From the NCBI GenBank assembly GCA_003258405.1, contig QKPN01000016.1, forward strand, positions 1 through 64,000: 64,000 nucleotides of DNA, given 5' to 3'. This document shows, piece by piece, positions 51,652 through 60,669 of this stretch (its first letter is position 1; each line of letters opens with the position of its first letter). The notes under the pieces are model-generated. The model was given only the letters and a program-made list of their open reading frames with translations, made no database searches and had not been told where the DNA came from. The position numbers and the translations under genes were made by a program. This DNA comes from Rhodobacteraceae bacterium DSL-40 (GTDB lineage Bacteria > Pseudomonadota > Alphaproteobacteria > Rhodobacterales > Rhodobacteraceae).

Positions 51652-52287
51652 TCAGCTGGCCGGGGCCGAAGCTGTCCAGTACCGGTGCAGCCCCTCAATA
51701 TCGCGGCTGGTCAGAAGCGGCATCGCGTCACGCAGCGCCTCATCTGGCCAGTCCCACCAGCGCATCTCGAGCAGTAGCCCGATCTCTGCCTCGTTGAAGC
51801 GCTTGCGGATCTCCCGCGCCGGGTTGCCGCCGACGACCGCATAGGGCTCGACGTTCTGTGCGACCAGCGCCCGGGCGCCGATGATCACGCCGTCACCTAT
51901 ACGCACGCCGGGCAGGATCATTGCCTCGGAGCCGATCCAGACATCGTTGCCGACGATCGTGTCGCCCGCCGGGCGGTAGCCGTTCTCCGCCTCCGCAAAG
52001 GCCGCGACCTCGGGCATCCAGGCGAAGGGGAAGGTGCTGATCCAGTCGCTCCGATGGCCCTGGTTCCCGGCCATGATGAAGGTGGCGCCTGAACCGATCG
52101 AGCAGAAGCTCCCGATCACCAGCCGGTCGGCGCCCGCGTCGGGCACAAGAAAACGGGCGCAGTCGTCAAAGCCGTGCTCGTGATAGTAGCCTGAGTAGTA
52201 GCTGTAGCGGCCGACGCGGATGTTGGGATTGGTGACCTGACGGTCGAGCGGGATGCCGCGAAACGGGCTTTCGAAGTGGTTTTCCAT
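51652..52287 (-). CDS. catB: Type B chloramphenicol/xenobiotic acetyltransferase
   Basis: A 211-residue hexapeptide-repeat acetyltransferase. Its sequence follows the CatB pattern closely: [64 protein letters not shown] with the catalytic histidine, [22 protein letters not shown], and [13 protein letters not shown]. Type B enzymes acetylate chloramphenicol and other hydroxyl compounds; chromosomal forms may have other natural substrates. GGAGACCCTCAG precedes the ATG. Composition matches neighbours and no mobile element lies nearby, so it appears resident. Confidence 0.92.
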   Translation of the reverse strand: MENHFESPFRGIPLDRQVTNPNIRVGRYSYYSGYYHEHGFDDCARFLVPDAGADRLVIGSFCSIGSGATFIMAGNQGHRSDWISTFPFAWMPEVAAFAEAENGYRPAGDTIVGNDVWIGSEAMILPGVRIGDGVIIGARALVAQNVEPYAVVGGNPAREIRKRFNEAEIGLLLEMRWWDWPDEALRDAMPLLTSRDIEGLHRYWTASAPAS

Positions 52288-52490
52288 CTGAGGGTCTCCG
52301 AACAAAGGTGAGCCGGCTTGCTCGCGCAAGCAGAAATGGGCGCAAATGCCGCATGGCATCGCGCCTCGGGCCCTCGGCGGCGTTGCGCCGGGGCGGGATT
52401 CAGCTCGTTCGGTGGGTGGCCTTCATGGGAAATTACCGGAATTCTAGTGTGCCCGCCCGGTTTACCCCCCGGGCGGGCCGCGTCAAGCGA

Positions 52491-52790
52491 TCAGCGCTTG
52501 CGGACGAATTCGGTCCGGAGCACGAGGCCCTTGATTGCATCGTGGCGGCAGTCGATCTCCGCGACATTGTCCGTCAGTCGGATCGACCTGATGACAGTGC
52601 CCTGCTTGAGCGTCTGGTTGGCGCCCTTCACCTTCAGATCCTTGATGAGGGTGACGGAATCGCCATCCGCGAGCAGATTGCCCGCCGAGTCCCTCACCTC
52701 GCGTGCGGCGCTGGCGGCGGCCGCCATTTCCGACGCTGGCCGCCATTCGCCGGTGGCCTCGTCATAGACATACTCGTCATCGTCGGCCAT
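52491..52790 (-). CDS. PhnA-domain protein
   Basis: A 99-residue protein carrying the PhnA/YjdM C-terminal domain (VRDSAGNLLADGDSVTLIKDLKVKGANQTLKQGTVIRSIRL, ending IKGLVLRTEFVRKR). The zinc-ribbon N-terminus of longer PhnA proteins is replaced by an acidic 25-residue stretch (MADDDEYVYDEATGEWRPASEM). Function unknown; the name comes from a phosphonate operon but the protein is not needed for phosphonate use. GGAGAGG lies upstream. A GC-rich stem at about 52451-52479 follows without a T run. Confidence 0.87.
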   Translation of the reverse strand: MADDDEYVYDEATGEWRPASEMAAAASAAREVRDSAGNLLADGDSVTLIKDLKVKGANQTLKQGTVIRSIRLTDNVAEIDCRHDAIKGLVLRTEFVRKR

Positions 52791-52985
52791 CACGCCTCTC
52801 CTTGTCTCGGTGCCCACTGGTCCACGCCGCGGTCAGCGGCGTCCGGAGGGCAGGGCGGTCGTAGCCGGTGCCGGGGCGGGGTGCAAGCGCCGGGTCCGGC
52901 TCTTGCAGCAGGCCGCCCCAAGGTGCACATCCTGTGTCGGAGGGCCGCAACGGGCGGCGCCGCTCGGCAAGGATGGAGGACCGGG

Positions 52986-53762
52986 GTGAAGATCGGCATT
53001 CTGGAAACCGGAGAGGTGCGGCCGGAACTGCAGGGGCGTCATGGCGGCTACCCGGCGATGTTCGAGCGCCTGCTCGGCGCGGTTGATCCCGACCTCGAGT
53101 TCATCACCGTGCGCGTGGTCGCGGGCGAGATGCCTGCCTCTCTCCACGACGCGGACGCCTGGCTCGTCACCGGCTCGCGGCACGGTGTCTACGACGGCCT
53201 GGCCTGGATCGAGCCGCTGAAGGCCTTCCTGCGCGCCGCCGTCGAGGCACGTGTGCCCGTGGTCGGCATCTGCTTCGGCCACCAGATCCTTGCCGAGGCG
53301 CTCGGCGGGCGGGCGGAGAAATCCGCCGCAGGCTGGCGGCTCGGGGTGGAGGACTACCGGCTCACGGCGCGGCCCGCCTGGCTCGAGGGCCTGCCGGAGC
53401 AGTTCGCAATGCGTGCCGTGCATCAGGATCAGGTGACGCGGCTTCCCGAGGGTGCGCATGTGATCGCGGGCTCCGAGCTCTGCCCTTATGCCGTACTCGC
53501 CTACGGGCCGCTTGAGGCGCCCGATGCGATCACGATCCAGCCACACCCGGAATTCGATGCCGCCTATCTCGACGAGCTGATTGCGCTCGGCACCGGTGCC
53601 GTCTTCCCTGCCCCGCTCGCGACCTCGGCCCGCGCCTCGCTGAGCCGGCCGGTCTCGAACGATGCCTGGGCCCGGCTCATCGTCGGCTATCTGCGCGAGG
53701 CCATTGTCGCGCGGGCGGGCAGGGCTCCTGCCGCTCAGAACGGGATCGGATTGCCGAGGTAG
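52986..53762 (+). CDS. Class I glutamine amidotransferase-like protein
   Basis: A 258-residue GATase1 protein acting alone. The nucleophile is in VVGICFGHQILAEALGG near residue 95 and the histidine/glutamate pair in IQPHPEFD near residue 182. Stand-alone proteins of this type hydrolyse the glutamyl amide of various substrates, for example in gamma-glutamyl-amine breakdown; the substrate here is not evident. The GTG start is preceded by GGATGGAGGA. Its last 28 bases overlap the convergent SDR gene. Confidence 0.88.
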   Translation: MKIGILETGEVRPELQGRHGGYPAMFERLLGAVDPDLEFITVRVVAGEMPASLHDADAWLVTGSRHGVYDGLAWIEPLKAFLRAAVEARVPVVGICFGHQILAEALGGRAEKSAAGWRLGVEDYRLTARPAWLEGLPEQFAMRAVHQDQVTRLPEGAHVIAGSELCPYAVLAYGPLEAPDAITIQPHPEFDAAYLDELIALGTGAVFPAPLATSARASLSRPVSNDAWARLIVGYLREAIVARAGRAPAAQNGIGLPR

Positions 53763-54412
53763 TCCTCGAAGATTCCCGAGGTTTCGGAAGAAAGTTCGGC
53801 AAATCGCTCGAGCAGCCCGGTCGCACTGTGGTTGAGATCGACCGGCGCGGCCCCGGTGCCCATGTCTGTGCGCACCCAGCCGGGATGATAGGCGCCGACG
53901 GCAATCCCAAGCGGCGCAAGCTCGACAGCGAGGTTGCGTGCCAGATTGACCGCCCCTGCCTTAGAGGCCCGGTAGATGTAGGAGCCACCCGCGGCATTCT
54001 CACTCGAGCCCATCGCCGAGGAGATGATCGCGACCTTCGCCCGCCCTGCGAGCCGCAGGTTGGGCAGAAGTGCGCGCACGGCAAAATAGGGACCCGCGAC
54101 ATTTGTCATCAGGCCGATGAACCAGTCCAGCTCCGTGCATTGCGCCTCGCGCAGCCCGCCGCGGCCGGGAAAGACCCCCGCGCTGCAGACCAGCAGATCG
54201 ATCGCCACTCCCTCCATCTGCCGGGCAAGCTCGGCGTGGGCATCGGTCTTCGTGACTTCGAGTGGCAACACCTCGATTTCGGGTGGCAGCGCCGGGGAGG
54301 CATGGGGCGCACGCATCGTCGCGATCACGCGATCGCCGCGCTGCTGAGCCTGGATCGCAAGCTCGCGGCCAAGGCCGCGGCTCGTCCCGGTGATAAGTAT
54401 GGTTTGTGGCAT
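53735..54412 (-). CDS. Short-chain dehydrogenase/reductase
   Basis: A 225-residue SDR. The cofactor motif is TGTSRGLGRELA, followed by VCSAGVFPGRGG, and the active-site serine, tyrosine and lysine are in ISSAMGSSENAAGGSYIYRASKAGA. The NNAG-type motif is altered to CSAG. Substrate unknown. It converges on and overlaps the amidotransferase gene by 28 bases. Confidence 0.88.
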   Translation of the reverse strand: MPQTILITGTSRGLGRELAIQAQQRGDRVIATMRAPHASPALPPEIEVLPLEVTKTDAHAELARQMEGVAIDLLVCSAGVFPGRGGLREAQCTELDWFIGLMTNVAGPYFAVRALLPNLRLAGRAKVAIISSAMGSSENAAGGSYIYRASKAGAVNLARNLAVELAPLGIAVGAYHPGWVRTDMGTGAAPVDLNHSATGLLERFAELSSETSGIFEDYLGNPIPF

Positions 54413-54523
54413 GCCGGACAGGGCTCTTTCGCGTTGAATGTGACCCTAGACGAAGCGGAACAGCAAGCGCAACTGGCCCAAAGGTAGTATTGCGGAGGCG
54501 TCTTCTCTCCCTGAGCGAGAGCC

Positions 54524-57034
54524 CTATTCCGCTGCTACCCGTCTCTCGCCGTGCGCGCCCCTGCGCGTCGCGGTGCCGGGTCGGAACATGGAGACGAGCT
54601 CGAAAAGATGCGCGCCGCTCTCCGCGAGGTTGTCCATCAGCTCGGCGGTGCGAAGTACCAACTCGCCGTTGCTCTGGGTCACCGTGTCGATCTCGGTCAT
54701 TGCGCGGCCGAGCTCGCGGATCCCCGTGGCCTGTTCCTGGCTTGCGCCTGAGACGCGTTCGACGAGGGTGATGACCTCGGCCGTCGCCTCCTCGATACGG
54801 TTGAGCGCCAGCCCGCTCTCGCGCACCTTGTCGGCGCTCGACTGGACCTCACGCACATTGCCCGCGATCAGCTCGCCGATTTGCTTGGAAGCCTCGGCGC
54901 TACGTTCGGCGAGCAGCCGGACCTCCGCCGCGACGACCGAGAAACCCTTGCCGGATTCGCCCGCGCGCGCCGCCTCCACCGAGGCGTTGAGTGCAAGCAG
55001 GCTGGTCTGGAAGGCGATCTCGTCAATAACGTTGATGATCTCGGCCATCTCGCCCGAGGTGCTCTCGATCCCTTCCATCGCGGCGATAGCCTCGCCCGAG
55101 ATCTTCGCACCGTTCTCTGCATGGATGCCAAGCTGCCGGGTAAGCTCGCGGCCGGTGTCCATGCTGTCGGCATTGCCCTGCACGGTTTCCGCCAGCCGCT
55201 CGGTGGCGTTGGCCGACTTCTGCACCGTCTCGGTCTGCCGCTCGGTCCGCATGGCGAGATCGTCTGTCGCGCTGCGGATCTCATCGGCAGTTCGCGCCAC
55301 GAGTGCCGATTGCTCCTCGATGTCGTTCATGATGCGCGAGAGATTGGCCAGGGTCTCGTCGAGCGCCGTCTGTATCTCGGCGTAGAGCCCGTGGAACTCG
55401 CCATTCATCCGCTGCGTGAGGTCGCCCTTCGCAATGGCGGCGAGGCTCTTGCGGATCTGTTCGAGCCCGCTGGCGGCGGCATCGGCAATGCCGTTCACGC
55501 CAAGCGAAAGCTCGCGGAAGACGCCCTCCTTGCCATCTACCGCGATCCGGGCCGAGAAATCGCCACGTGAACAGGCCGCGACGATCGAGGCAATCTGGTC
55601 AGCCGCGGCGGCCTGGAGTTCCGCCTCGCGCTCGCGTGCGCGCAAGGCCTCGCAATGGGCAGCCTCGTCGCGCGCCTGCTGGGCCGCGACCACTTCTTCT
55701 GCCGTTGAGAGGATCGTATTGAGCCCCTCGCCAATGAGAAGGGCGACGCCCTTCAGGTCGCGCAGGCGCAGGCGGGCGGAGAAATCATGCTGGCGTACCT
55801 GGCTCAGCACCCGCTCGATACCCTTGCCCGATCTCCGCTGCAGCGCCTCTTCCTGTTCCTCGGCGGCCTGGCGGGCGCATTCCTTGCTGCAGAAGGCCGA
55901 CAGCGCCTCGGAAACCTTCGCAAGATCCGGGATGCGGTTTTCCGGCACCGGGCTCCGGATGTCTCCGTGGGAAAGCGCATCAAGCCGTGTCGTCGTCGCA
56001 TGGACTTCCTGGGCCACAGTGCGGGTGATCAGAAGCACCATGATGCCGGCGAGGGCCGAGAGCGTCAGCAGCAGCGCGACATGGAAGATCGTTCCGCTGG
56101 TGACCGAGGCATGTGCCGCGTCCACCTGGGCGCGGATCTCGGCCGCACTCGCCATCTCGACGTTCTTGAGCGCGTTGATCTTGTCGGTGATCGTATCGAA
56201 CCACGCCGTGCCTGAAACGCCGAGAATGACGTCGGGATCGCCGGAGGCCGCGATCTGGCGCATGCGCGCCACCTCTTGCGATGGCGAACTCCGGCGCATC
56301 GTGTCGAGCGCGGTGGCAAGCTCCGGCGTCGCGGTCAGGGCGAAGGCATCAAGGAGGGTTTCCTGGGTGAGGGCGAGCGCATTGAACCGGGCAAGAACGT
56401 CGGGGGGGAAGACGCCGCCGTTCCCGGCGGCCACCGCGAAGCCCGCCGCGCCGGTCGCCCGCTCGAGCCCGGCCAGATCCTTCCCGGCCAGCAACAGGCT
56501 GTGGCGCAGGGCGGCCCGCGCCGTCGGGGCGTGGTTCATTGTCTCGGCAATGTGCGGCACAAGATTGATGAGCGTGGTATCGAGATCGGTTATCGAGCTG
56601 ACGGCATCGGTGCGCGCAATCGCGACGGCGTCGATCTGCCTGCGGAGGTCCGGGAGCTTGGCGATCTTGCGTTTGGCTGCCTCATAGTCGGCCGGGAGTT
56701 GCTGGCCAGAGGCAATCAACTGAGCGCCGCCGGCAAGAAACAACTCCGCCGCCGCATCGGTGAGCTTGCGCTGATCTGAAAGCCGCGCGGCAAAGGCGGG
56801 ATCGCCGCTTGCCAGAAAGCCGGAGGATTCCCCTCGCTCCCTCTGGAGTTCGTGAACAAGATTCCCGATTGTGACCGTGAGCCCCGAAAGTTCCCGATTC
56901 ATTTCGATCTGCTTCCGCTTTTGCAGATCGCCGGAGATGTCGATGGCGGCAAATATATAGGCAACCGCGAAGCCGGCGGTGGCAACAATCCACATCGCCT
57001 GGGTGAGGGAAGGTCTGCGCGAAATTAACGCCAT
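54524..57034 (-). CDS. Chemoreceptor with nitrate/nitrite-sensing NIT domain
   Basis: An 836-residue methyl-accepting protein. The first helix (AMWIVATAGFAVAYIFAAIDI) leads into a periplasmic NIT domain starting IGNLVHELQRERGESSGFLASG and ending near residue 310. The second helix (FHVALLLTLSALAGIMVLLIT) is followed by HAMP-like and coiled segments (about 345-560) and the signalling domain with tip DEIAFQTSLLALNASVEAARAGESGKGFSVVAAEVRLLAERS. NIT domains bind nitrate or nitrite, so the receptor probably steers cells by these anions. Confidence 0.93.
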   Translation of the reverse strand: MALISRRPSLTQAMWIVATAGFAVAYIFAAIDISGDLQKRKQIEMNRELSGLTVTIGNLVHELQRERGESSGFLASGDPAFAARLSDQRKLTDAAAELFLAGGAQLIASGQQLPADYEAAKRKIAKLPDLRRQIDAVAIARTDAVSSITDLDTTLINLVPHIAETMNHAPTARAALRHSLLLAGKDLAGLERATGAAGFAVAAGNGGVFPPDVLARFNALALTQETLLDAFALTATPELATALDTMRRSSPSQEVARMRQIAASGDPDVILGVSGTAWFDTITDKINALKNVEMASAAEIRAQVDAAHASVTSGTIFHVALLLTLSALAGIMVLLITRTVAQEVHATTTRLDALSHGDIRSPVPENRIPDLAKVSEALSAFCSKECARQAAEEQEEALQRRSGKGIERVLSQVRQHDFSARLRLRDLKGVALLIGEGLNTILSTAEEVVAAQQARDEAAHCEALRAREREAELQAAAADQIASIVAACSRGDFSARIAVDGKEGVFRELSLGVNGIADAAASGLEQIRKSLAAIAKGDLTQRMNGEFHGLYAEIQTALDETLANLSRIMNDIEEQSALVARTADEIRSATDDLAMRTERQTETVQKSANATERLAETVQGNADSMDTGRELTRQLGIHAENGAKISGEAIAAMEGIESTSGEMAEIINVIDEIAFQTSLLALNASVEAARAGESGKGFSVVAAEVRLLAERSAEASKQIGELIAGNVREVQSSADKVRESGLALNRIEEATAEVITLVERVSGASQEQATGIRELGRAMTEIDTVTQSNGELVLRTAELMDNLAESGAHLFELVSMFRPGTATRRGAHGERRVAAE

Positions 57035-57136
57035 TTTGCCACCAAGCTCCTCGAATTCCCAAAAATATCAGACAGGAACGAAGCTCATGTCTCCGCGCCA
57101 CCCTCTAATATTTGGTGAACGCGGGCGGTGAGGTGG

Positions 57137-57379
57137 TCAGAAGGAGAGGCCGACAAAAAGGAGGATGAGGCCGAACGTCGCGAGGGCCATCGAGCCGAGA
57201 TTGACCGCGATCAGCTTTTGGAGCTGGGAGCGGGCCTCCTCGGGTGAAAGACCGGCCCGGCGGATCCTGAAACCGCGTAGAATGCAGAATCCGAGGCCAA
57301 ACAAACCTGATACAGTCAGGATCGCCCCGGCAATTTGCAGTAAAATCAAAGCTCTCACTCCGCACTTTCCCGAATGCAT
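57137..57379 (-). CDS. Small two-helix membrane protein
   Basis: An 80-residue protein with two membrane helices (LILLQIAGAILTVSGLFGLGFCIL and GSMALATFGLILLFVGLSF) around a basic loop RGFRIRRAGLSPEEARSQLQK. Function unknown. The ATG at 57379 is used; a GTG at 57358, at the start of the first helix, is an alternative. Neither has a strong ribosome site. It is divergent from gapR with 77 bases between. Confidence 0.72.
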   Translation of the reverse strand: MHSGKCGVRALILLQIAGAILTVSGLFGLGFCILRGFRIRRAGLSPEEARSQLQKLIAVNLGSMALATFGLILLFVGLSF

Positions 57380-57456
57380 AGTCGAGGCGTCTCGGGCTTG
57401 CAAGCCGGGCCGCGTGACGGGTAGGAGAACCCGGCAGGATGGCAGGAGGCAGAGCC

Positions 57457-57723
57457 ATGGAAGAGATGATCGAGGACGAGGCCCAGACCCAGTACCGGGT
57501 CACCGCGGGCGAGCTGCGCCAGTTCGTGGAGCGCTACGAGCGGCTCGAGCAGGAGAAGAAGGACATCGCCGACCAGCAGAAAGAGGTGATGGCCGAGGCC
57601 AAGGGGCGCGGATACGATGTGAAGGTGCTCCGCAAGCTCATCGCGCTGCGCAAGCGTGACGCTGAGGAGTTGAGCGAGGAAGAGGCTGTGCTCGAGCTTT
57701 ACAAGCAGGCGCTCGGCATGTGA
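57457..57723 (+). CDS. gapR: GapR-family nucleoid protein (DUF2312)
   Basis: An 88-residue DUF2312 protein. The coiled coil TAGELRQFVERYERLEQEKKDIADQQKEVMAEAKGRGYD and the basic helix VKVLRKLIALRKRDAEEL match GapR, which binds AT-rich, overtwisted DNA in Caulobacter and is needed for chromosome replication and segregation. GGAGG lies seven bases before the ATG at 57457; an ATG six codons upstream has none. Confidence 0.93.
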   Translation: MEEMIEDEAQTQYRVTAGELRQFVERYERLEQEKKDIADQQKEVMAEAKGRGYDVKVLRKLIALRKRDAEELSEEEAVLELYKQALGM

Positions 57724-58074
57724 CTCGCACCTGCAGGCGGCACGGTCCGTGCGTGTCGGCGGAATGATGTGGCCGTTGCATGTTTTTTAAGCATGACGAA
57801 TGATCACGGTTCGCTGAATTCGATTCTTCTGCCATATGAGGCACTTGAGCTCAGACAGCATCGTCCTGCGGCCTGAAGTCCGCCCTTTTTCGGGTGCGGA
57901 TCGGCGAAAATCCCCGCATCCCGCGGGGTCCGGGCTTCCATTTGGAACCGGACAGCACGATGTCGTTGGAGGGAGGGTGCGCGCCATGATATATTCGGAG
58001 CGCGAAGTTACACGTTTTGCGTGCATTCCGTCGCCAGAAGCGGTCCGCGCAGGCAAGGTGCAGGAGTTGAGAGT
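57724..58074. other. 351-base region after gapR
   Basis: No full-size gene. A T-rich run after TGCATG near 57780 may mark the end of the gapR message but has only a weak stem. A 30-codon frame at 57986-58078 is listed separately. The rest shows no recognisable structure. Confidence 0.45.
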
Positions 58075-58078
58075 ATGA
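57986..58078 (+). CDS. Candidate 30-aa leader peptide
   Basis: A 30-codon frame starting ATG at 57986, eight bases after GGAGGGAGGG, and ending in TGA that overlaps the next ATG (ATGA). The product (MIYSEREVTRFACIPSPE, then AVRAGKVQELRV) is not recognised. Codons are unlike the local pattern (many end in A or T), so it may be a translated leader rather than a functional protein, or chance. Confidence 0.3.
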   Translation: MIYSEREVTRFACIPSPEAVRAGKVQELRV

Positions 58079-58260
58079 ACGAAGTGAGCGAAGCGCAGGT
58101 TCAGGCGCTGATCGAGGAGCAGCTGGGCGAATTCCGGCAGCTCGAGAGCCTTCCCGCAACGGAAATCGAGGCGATGGCACTGCGCATCACGCGCACCATT
58201 TCCACCTACCTTGGGGAAGTCTGCGACGCCTGCGGCGGCAGCCATCGCAGCGCGGCCTGA
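58075..58260 (+). CDS. Small CxxC protein, 61 aa
   Basis: A 61-residue protein with an N-terminal helix pair (EAQVQALIEEQLGEFRQLESLP, TEIEAMALRITRTISTYLGE) and a C-terminal CDACGG motif that may bind metal or form a disulfide. Family not recognised. AGGAG lies nine bases before the ATG. A long hairpin at 58308-58336 follows. Confidence 0.65.
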   Translation: MNEVSEAQVQALIEEQLGEFRQLESLPATEIEAMALRITRTISTYLGEVCDACGGSHRSAA

Positions 58261-58307
58261 CGGCCACCAGGATCGTGGCGGAAAGAGTCAGCGACCTCAT
58301 CATCATG

Positions 58308-58336
58308 GCGATGGCCCCGCGATGCGGGGCCATCGC
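58308..58336. repeat. 13-bp perfect hairpin between convergent genes
   Basis: GCGATGGCCCCGC, loop GAT, then its exact complement. It lies between the 61-aa gene and the convergent yjbQ. There is no T run on either side, so it may be a processing or rho-assisted end for both messages. Confidence 0.6.
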
Positions 58337-58390
58337 GCATTCGGGCCGATCCGCGCTGCTCAGTGCGACGAGATTTCCGGGGCGCGGGTC

Positions 58391-58819
58391 CTAGCGCGCT
58401 GGAGCATCCGCGGCGAAATGCGCCGCCACCTGTCGCTGGTGCGGCGCGTGCCTGTGCTCGAAAAGATAGATCCCTTGCCATGTTCCGAGGAGCAGCTTGC
58501 CGCGCGCGACCGGAATTGACAGCGAAACCGGCGTGAAGGCGGCCTTGATATGGGCCGGCATGTCGTCCGGTCCTTCCATCGTATGGATGATCCAGCGCAT
58601 CGAGGGATCGTCTGATGCCGGCACCAGGCGACGGAAGAAACCGTCGAGATCGGTCTGCACATCCGGATCGGCATTTTCCTGGATCAGCAGCGAGCAGGAT
58701 GTGTGGCGCACGAAGAGCGTGAGCAGTCCTTCGCCATGGCCTTCCGTCCAACGGCGCACCTCGCGCGTGAAGTCGTAAAGTCCCGGTCCAGTTGTCGAAA
58801 TCGTGAAGATCGTCTGCAT
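58391..58819 (-). CDS. yjbQ: YjbQ family protein (UPF0047)
   Basis: A 142-residue protein. It starts MQTIFTISTTGPGLYDFT and contains the family blocks FVRHTSCSLLIQENADPDVQTDL and GTWQGIYLFEHR with conserved histidines. Members show weak thiamine-phosphate synthase activity in vitro; the true role is unknown. Upstream in-frame codons exist, but the family normally begins here. It is divergent from cysE. Confidence 0.9.
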   Translation of the reverse strand: MQTIFTISTTGPGLYDFTREVRRWTEGHGEGLLTLFVRHTSCSLLIQENADPDVQTDLDGFFRRLVPASDDPSMRWIIHTMEGPDDMPAHIKAAFTPVSLSIPVARGKLLLGTWQGIYLFEHRHAPHQRQVAAHFAADAPAR

Positions 58820-59010
58820 GAGGCGAAGATTAATCTCCCTATTCGTCGTGCGAAAGCCTCCGAATACGGAACAAGACTTGTTTTTTTTCACATACCGATT
58901 AGCAAGGTAGGGGTGGGTGTGATTCACGTTAATGATATCTTGCAGGCAGGGTTGAATCCGGCGCTGATCCGCCCAATCTGAACCGAGTTGTGTATCCGGG
59001 AGCCGACGGC

Positions 59011-59883
59011 ATGCAGCAGGTAAAAGCGAGTCTGACCAGTATCGACCCGGTCTGGACGACGATCCGCCGCGAGGCGGAAGAGATTGCGCGCGACGAGCCG
59101 TTGATGGCGAGCCTCGTTCATGCCGGTGTGCTGCATCATCGCAGCCTTGAGCGGGCCATGAGTTTCCGCATCGCCCAGAAGCTCGCTTCGCCCGAAATGA
59201 GCGATCTCATCTTGCGCGAGATCCTCGATGGCGCCTATCAGGATGACGAATCTCTCGGCGTCGCGGCGCGGGCTGACATTCTTGCGGTCTACGACCGTGA
59301 CCCGGCCTGCCACGCCTATATTCACCCGCTTCTCTTCTTCAAGGGCTTCCAGGCGCTGCAGTGCTTCCGCATCGCGCACTGGCTCTGGCAGGAGGGGCGG
59401 CAGGACATGGCACGCTTCATCCAGATGCGCACCTCCGAGTGCTTCGGCGTCGATATCCACCCCAATGCCCGGATCGGGCGCGGGGTGATGATCGACCACG
59501 CCCATTCCATAGTGATTGGTGAAACAGCCGTCGTGGGCGACAATGTCTCGATGCTGCATTCCGTGACCCTCGGCGGCACCGGAAAGGAAGATGGCGATCG
59601 CCATCCGAAGATCGGCAACGGCGTGATGATCGGCGCCGGCGCCGCCGTGCTCGGCAACATCGAGGTCGGTCACTGCAGCCGCATCGCTGCGGGTTCCGTC
59701 GTGCTCGAGCCCGTGCCGCCGATGACCACGGTCGCGGGCGTGCCAGCCAAGGTGGTCGGCAAGGTCAGTTGCGCCGAGCCCGCGCGGATGATGGATCAGA
59801 CGCTTGGTGAAGGCCCCGACATCAAGGCGCCGCTCGGCAAGCCGATCTGCGGCTCCAGTGGCTGCGGCGGCTCGCAGGGCTGA
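59011..59883 (+). CDS. cysE: Serine O-acetyltransferase
   Basis: A 290-residue CysE, which makes O-acetylserine for cysteine synthesis. The helical N-terminal domain (about 1-150) is followed by left-handed beta-helix repeats with DIHPNARIGRGVMIDHAHSIVIGE, containing the catalytic histidines, and LGGTGKEDGDRHPKIG. A longer than usual tail ends in a cysteine-rich ICGSSGCGGSQG, which differs from the short tail that docks into CysK. GGGAG lies before the ATG at 59011. A stem-loop follows. Confidence 0.95.
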   Translation: MQQVKASLTSIDPVWTTIRREAEEIARDEPLMASLVHAGVLHHRSLERAMSFRIAQKLASPEMSDLILREILDGAYQDDESLGVAARADILAVYDRDPACHAYIHPLLFFKGFQALQCFRIAHWLWQEGRQDMARFIQMRTSECFGVDIHPNARIGRGVMIDHAHSIVIGETAVVGDNVSMLHSVTLGGTGKEDGDRHPKIGNGVMIGAGAAVLGNIEVGHCSRIAAGSVVLEPVPPMTTVAGVPAKVVGKVSCAEPARMMDQTLGEGPDIKAPLGKPICGSSGCGGSQG

Positions 59884-59927
59884 CCCCGAAGCGAAGCCCG
59901 AAGCCCGATCCAGCAGATCTTTCCTGG

Positions 59928-59952
59928 CAGCGTCTCCCCGAGGGAGGCGCTG
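59928..59952 (+). terminator. Probable terminator after cysE
   Basis: Eleven-base stem CAGCGTCTCCC / GGGAGGCGCTG (one G-T wobble) with a CGA loop, 45 bases after the cysE stop. The following sequence is only weakly T-rich (AAATCGTCTTTAG). Confidence 0.5.
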
Positions 59953-59976
59953 AAATCGTCTTTAGTTCCTCAAAGG

Positions 59977-60669
59977 TCAGGATTTACCGGCGTCCGCCGC
60001 GCCGGCCACGTCCATGTCGCGCGGCACGAGTGGGGCGAGTTCGTGGATCCGCTGCGCCGTAGCTGAATAGCACTGTCGCCAGATCAGGAAGCCCGCCGCG
60101 GCGACCGCGCCCACCATCAGCGCAAGCGGCCCGAGCATCCAGAGTGCGGCGGCGGCGGCGAAGTAGTAGTTTCGCACGCCCGCGCTGAACGAACTCAGGG
60201 CACGGCTCAACATCGCGGCGAGGGCAGGGGCCCAGGTCGGCCAGCGCTCCGACTGGTCGGGGTGCGGGCTCGAGGCCATCGCAGCCAGGAAATAGTTGAG
60301 TTGTCGCACTGACCAGATGAAATCGAATAGGCCCCGCACCAGCGGCACCAGCAGCAGCAGAGGCTTGGAGGCGTGGATCTCTACACCGGCAGCCACGTCG
60401 GAGGCCGAGAAAACCGCCCCGCCGATTCCGACGATCACGATGAGGTTCGCCGAGCCGAAGAACGAGGCGGAATTGATCGTGTGCCCGACGATCTGCGCAT
60501 CGACCAGCAGGAGGTTGCGGCGCAGGAGCTGCCGCATCCAGGCCTCGCGGACGGCCTCCATGTCCGAGGTTATGTTCGGCCGGCGCCGGCCAAGCCAGAC
60601 AAGGCCCTGCTCGAGCCCGAGCCAGAAAATCAGGAAGACGGCGACCGCCGCGTAGTCGAGAGATGTCAT
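59977..60669 (-). CDS. DUF599 membrane protein
   Basis: A 230-residue inner-membrane protein of the DUF599 family. Four hydrophobic segments are visible (YAAVAVFLIFWLGLEQGLVWLG, FFGSANLIVIVGIGGAVFSA, LLLLVPLVRGLFDFIW, LWMLGPLALMVGAVAAAGFLIW), with RNYYFAAAAALWMLGP near residue 175 and a WMRQLLRRN loop. Function unknown. GGAGGG precedes the ATG at 60669. Confidence 0.87.
   Translation of the reverse strand: MTSLDYAAVAVFLIFWLGLEQGLVWLGRRRPNITSDMEAVREAWMRQLLRRNLLLVDAQIVGHTINSASFFGSANLIVIVGIGGAVFSASDVAAGVEIHASKPLLLLVPLVRGLFDFIWSVRQLNYFLAAMASSPHPDQSERWPTWAPALAAMLSRALSSFSAGVRNYYFAAAAALWMLGPLALMVGAVAAAGFLIWRQCYSATAQRIHELAPLVPRDMDVAGAADAGKS

Noticed and set aside
51652-52440. Integron cassette or attC site around the catB gene
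   Set aside because: No attC-like inverted core sites or integrase are visible, and base composition matches the neighbours.
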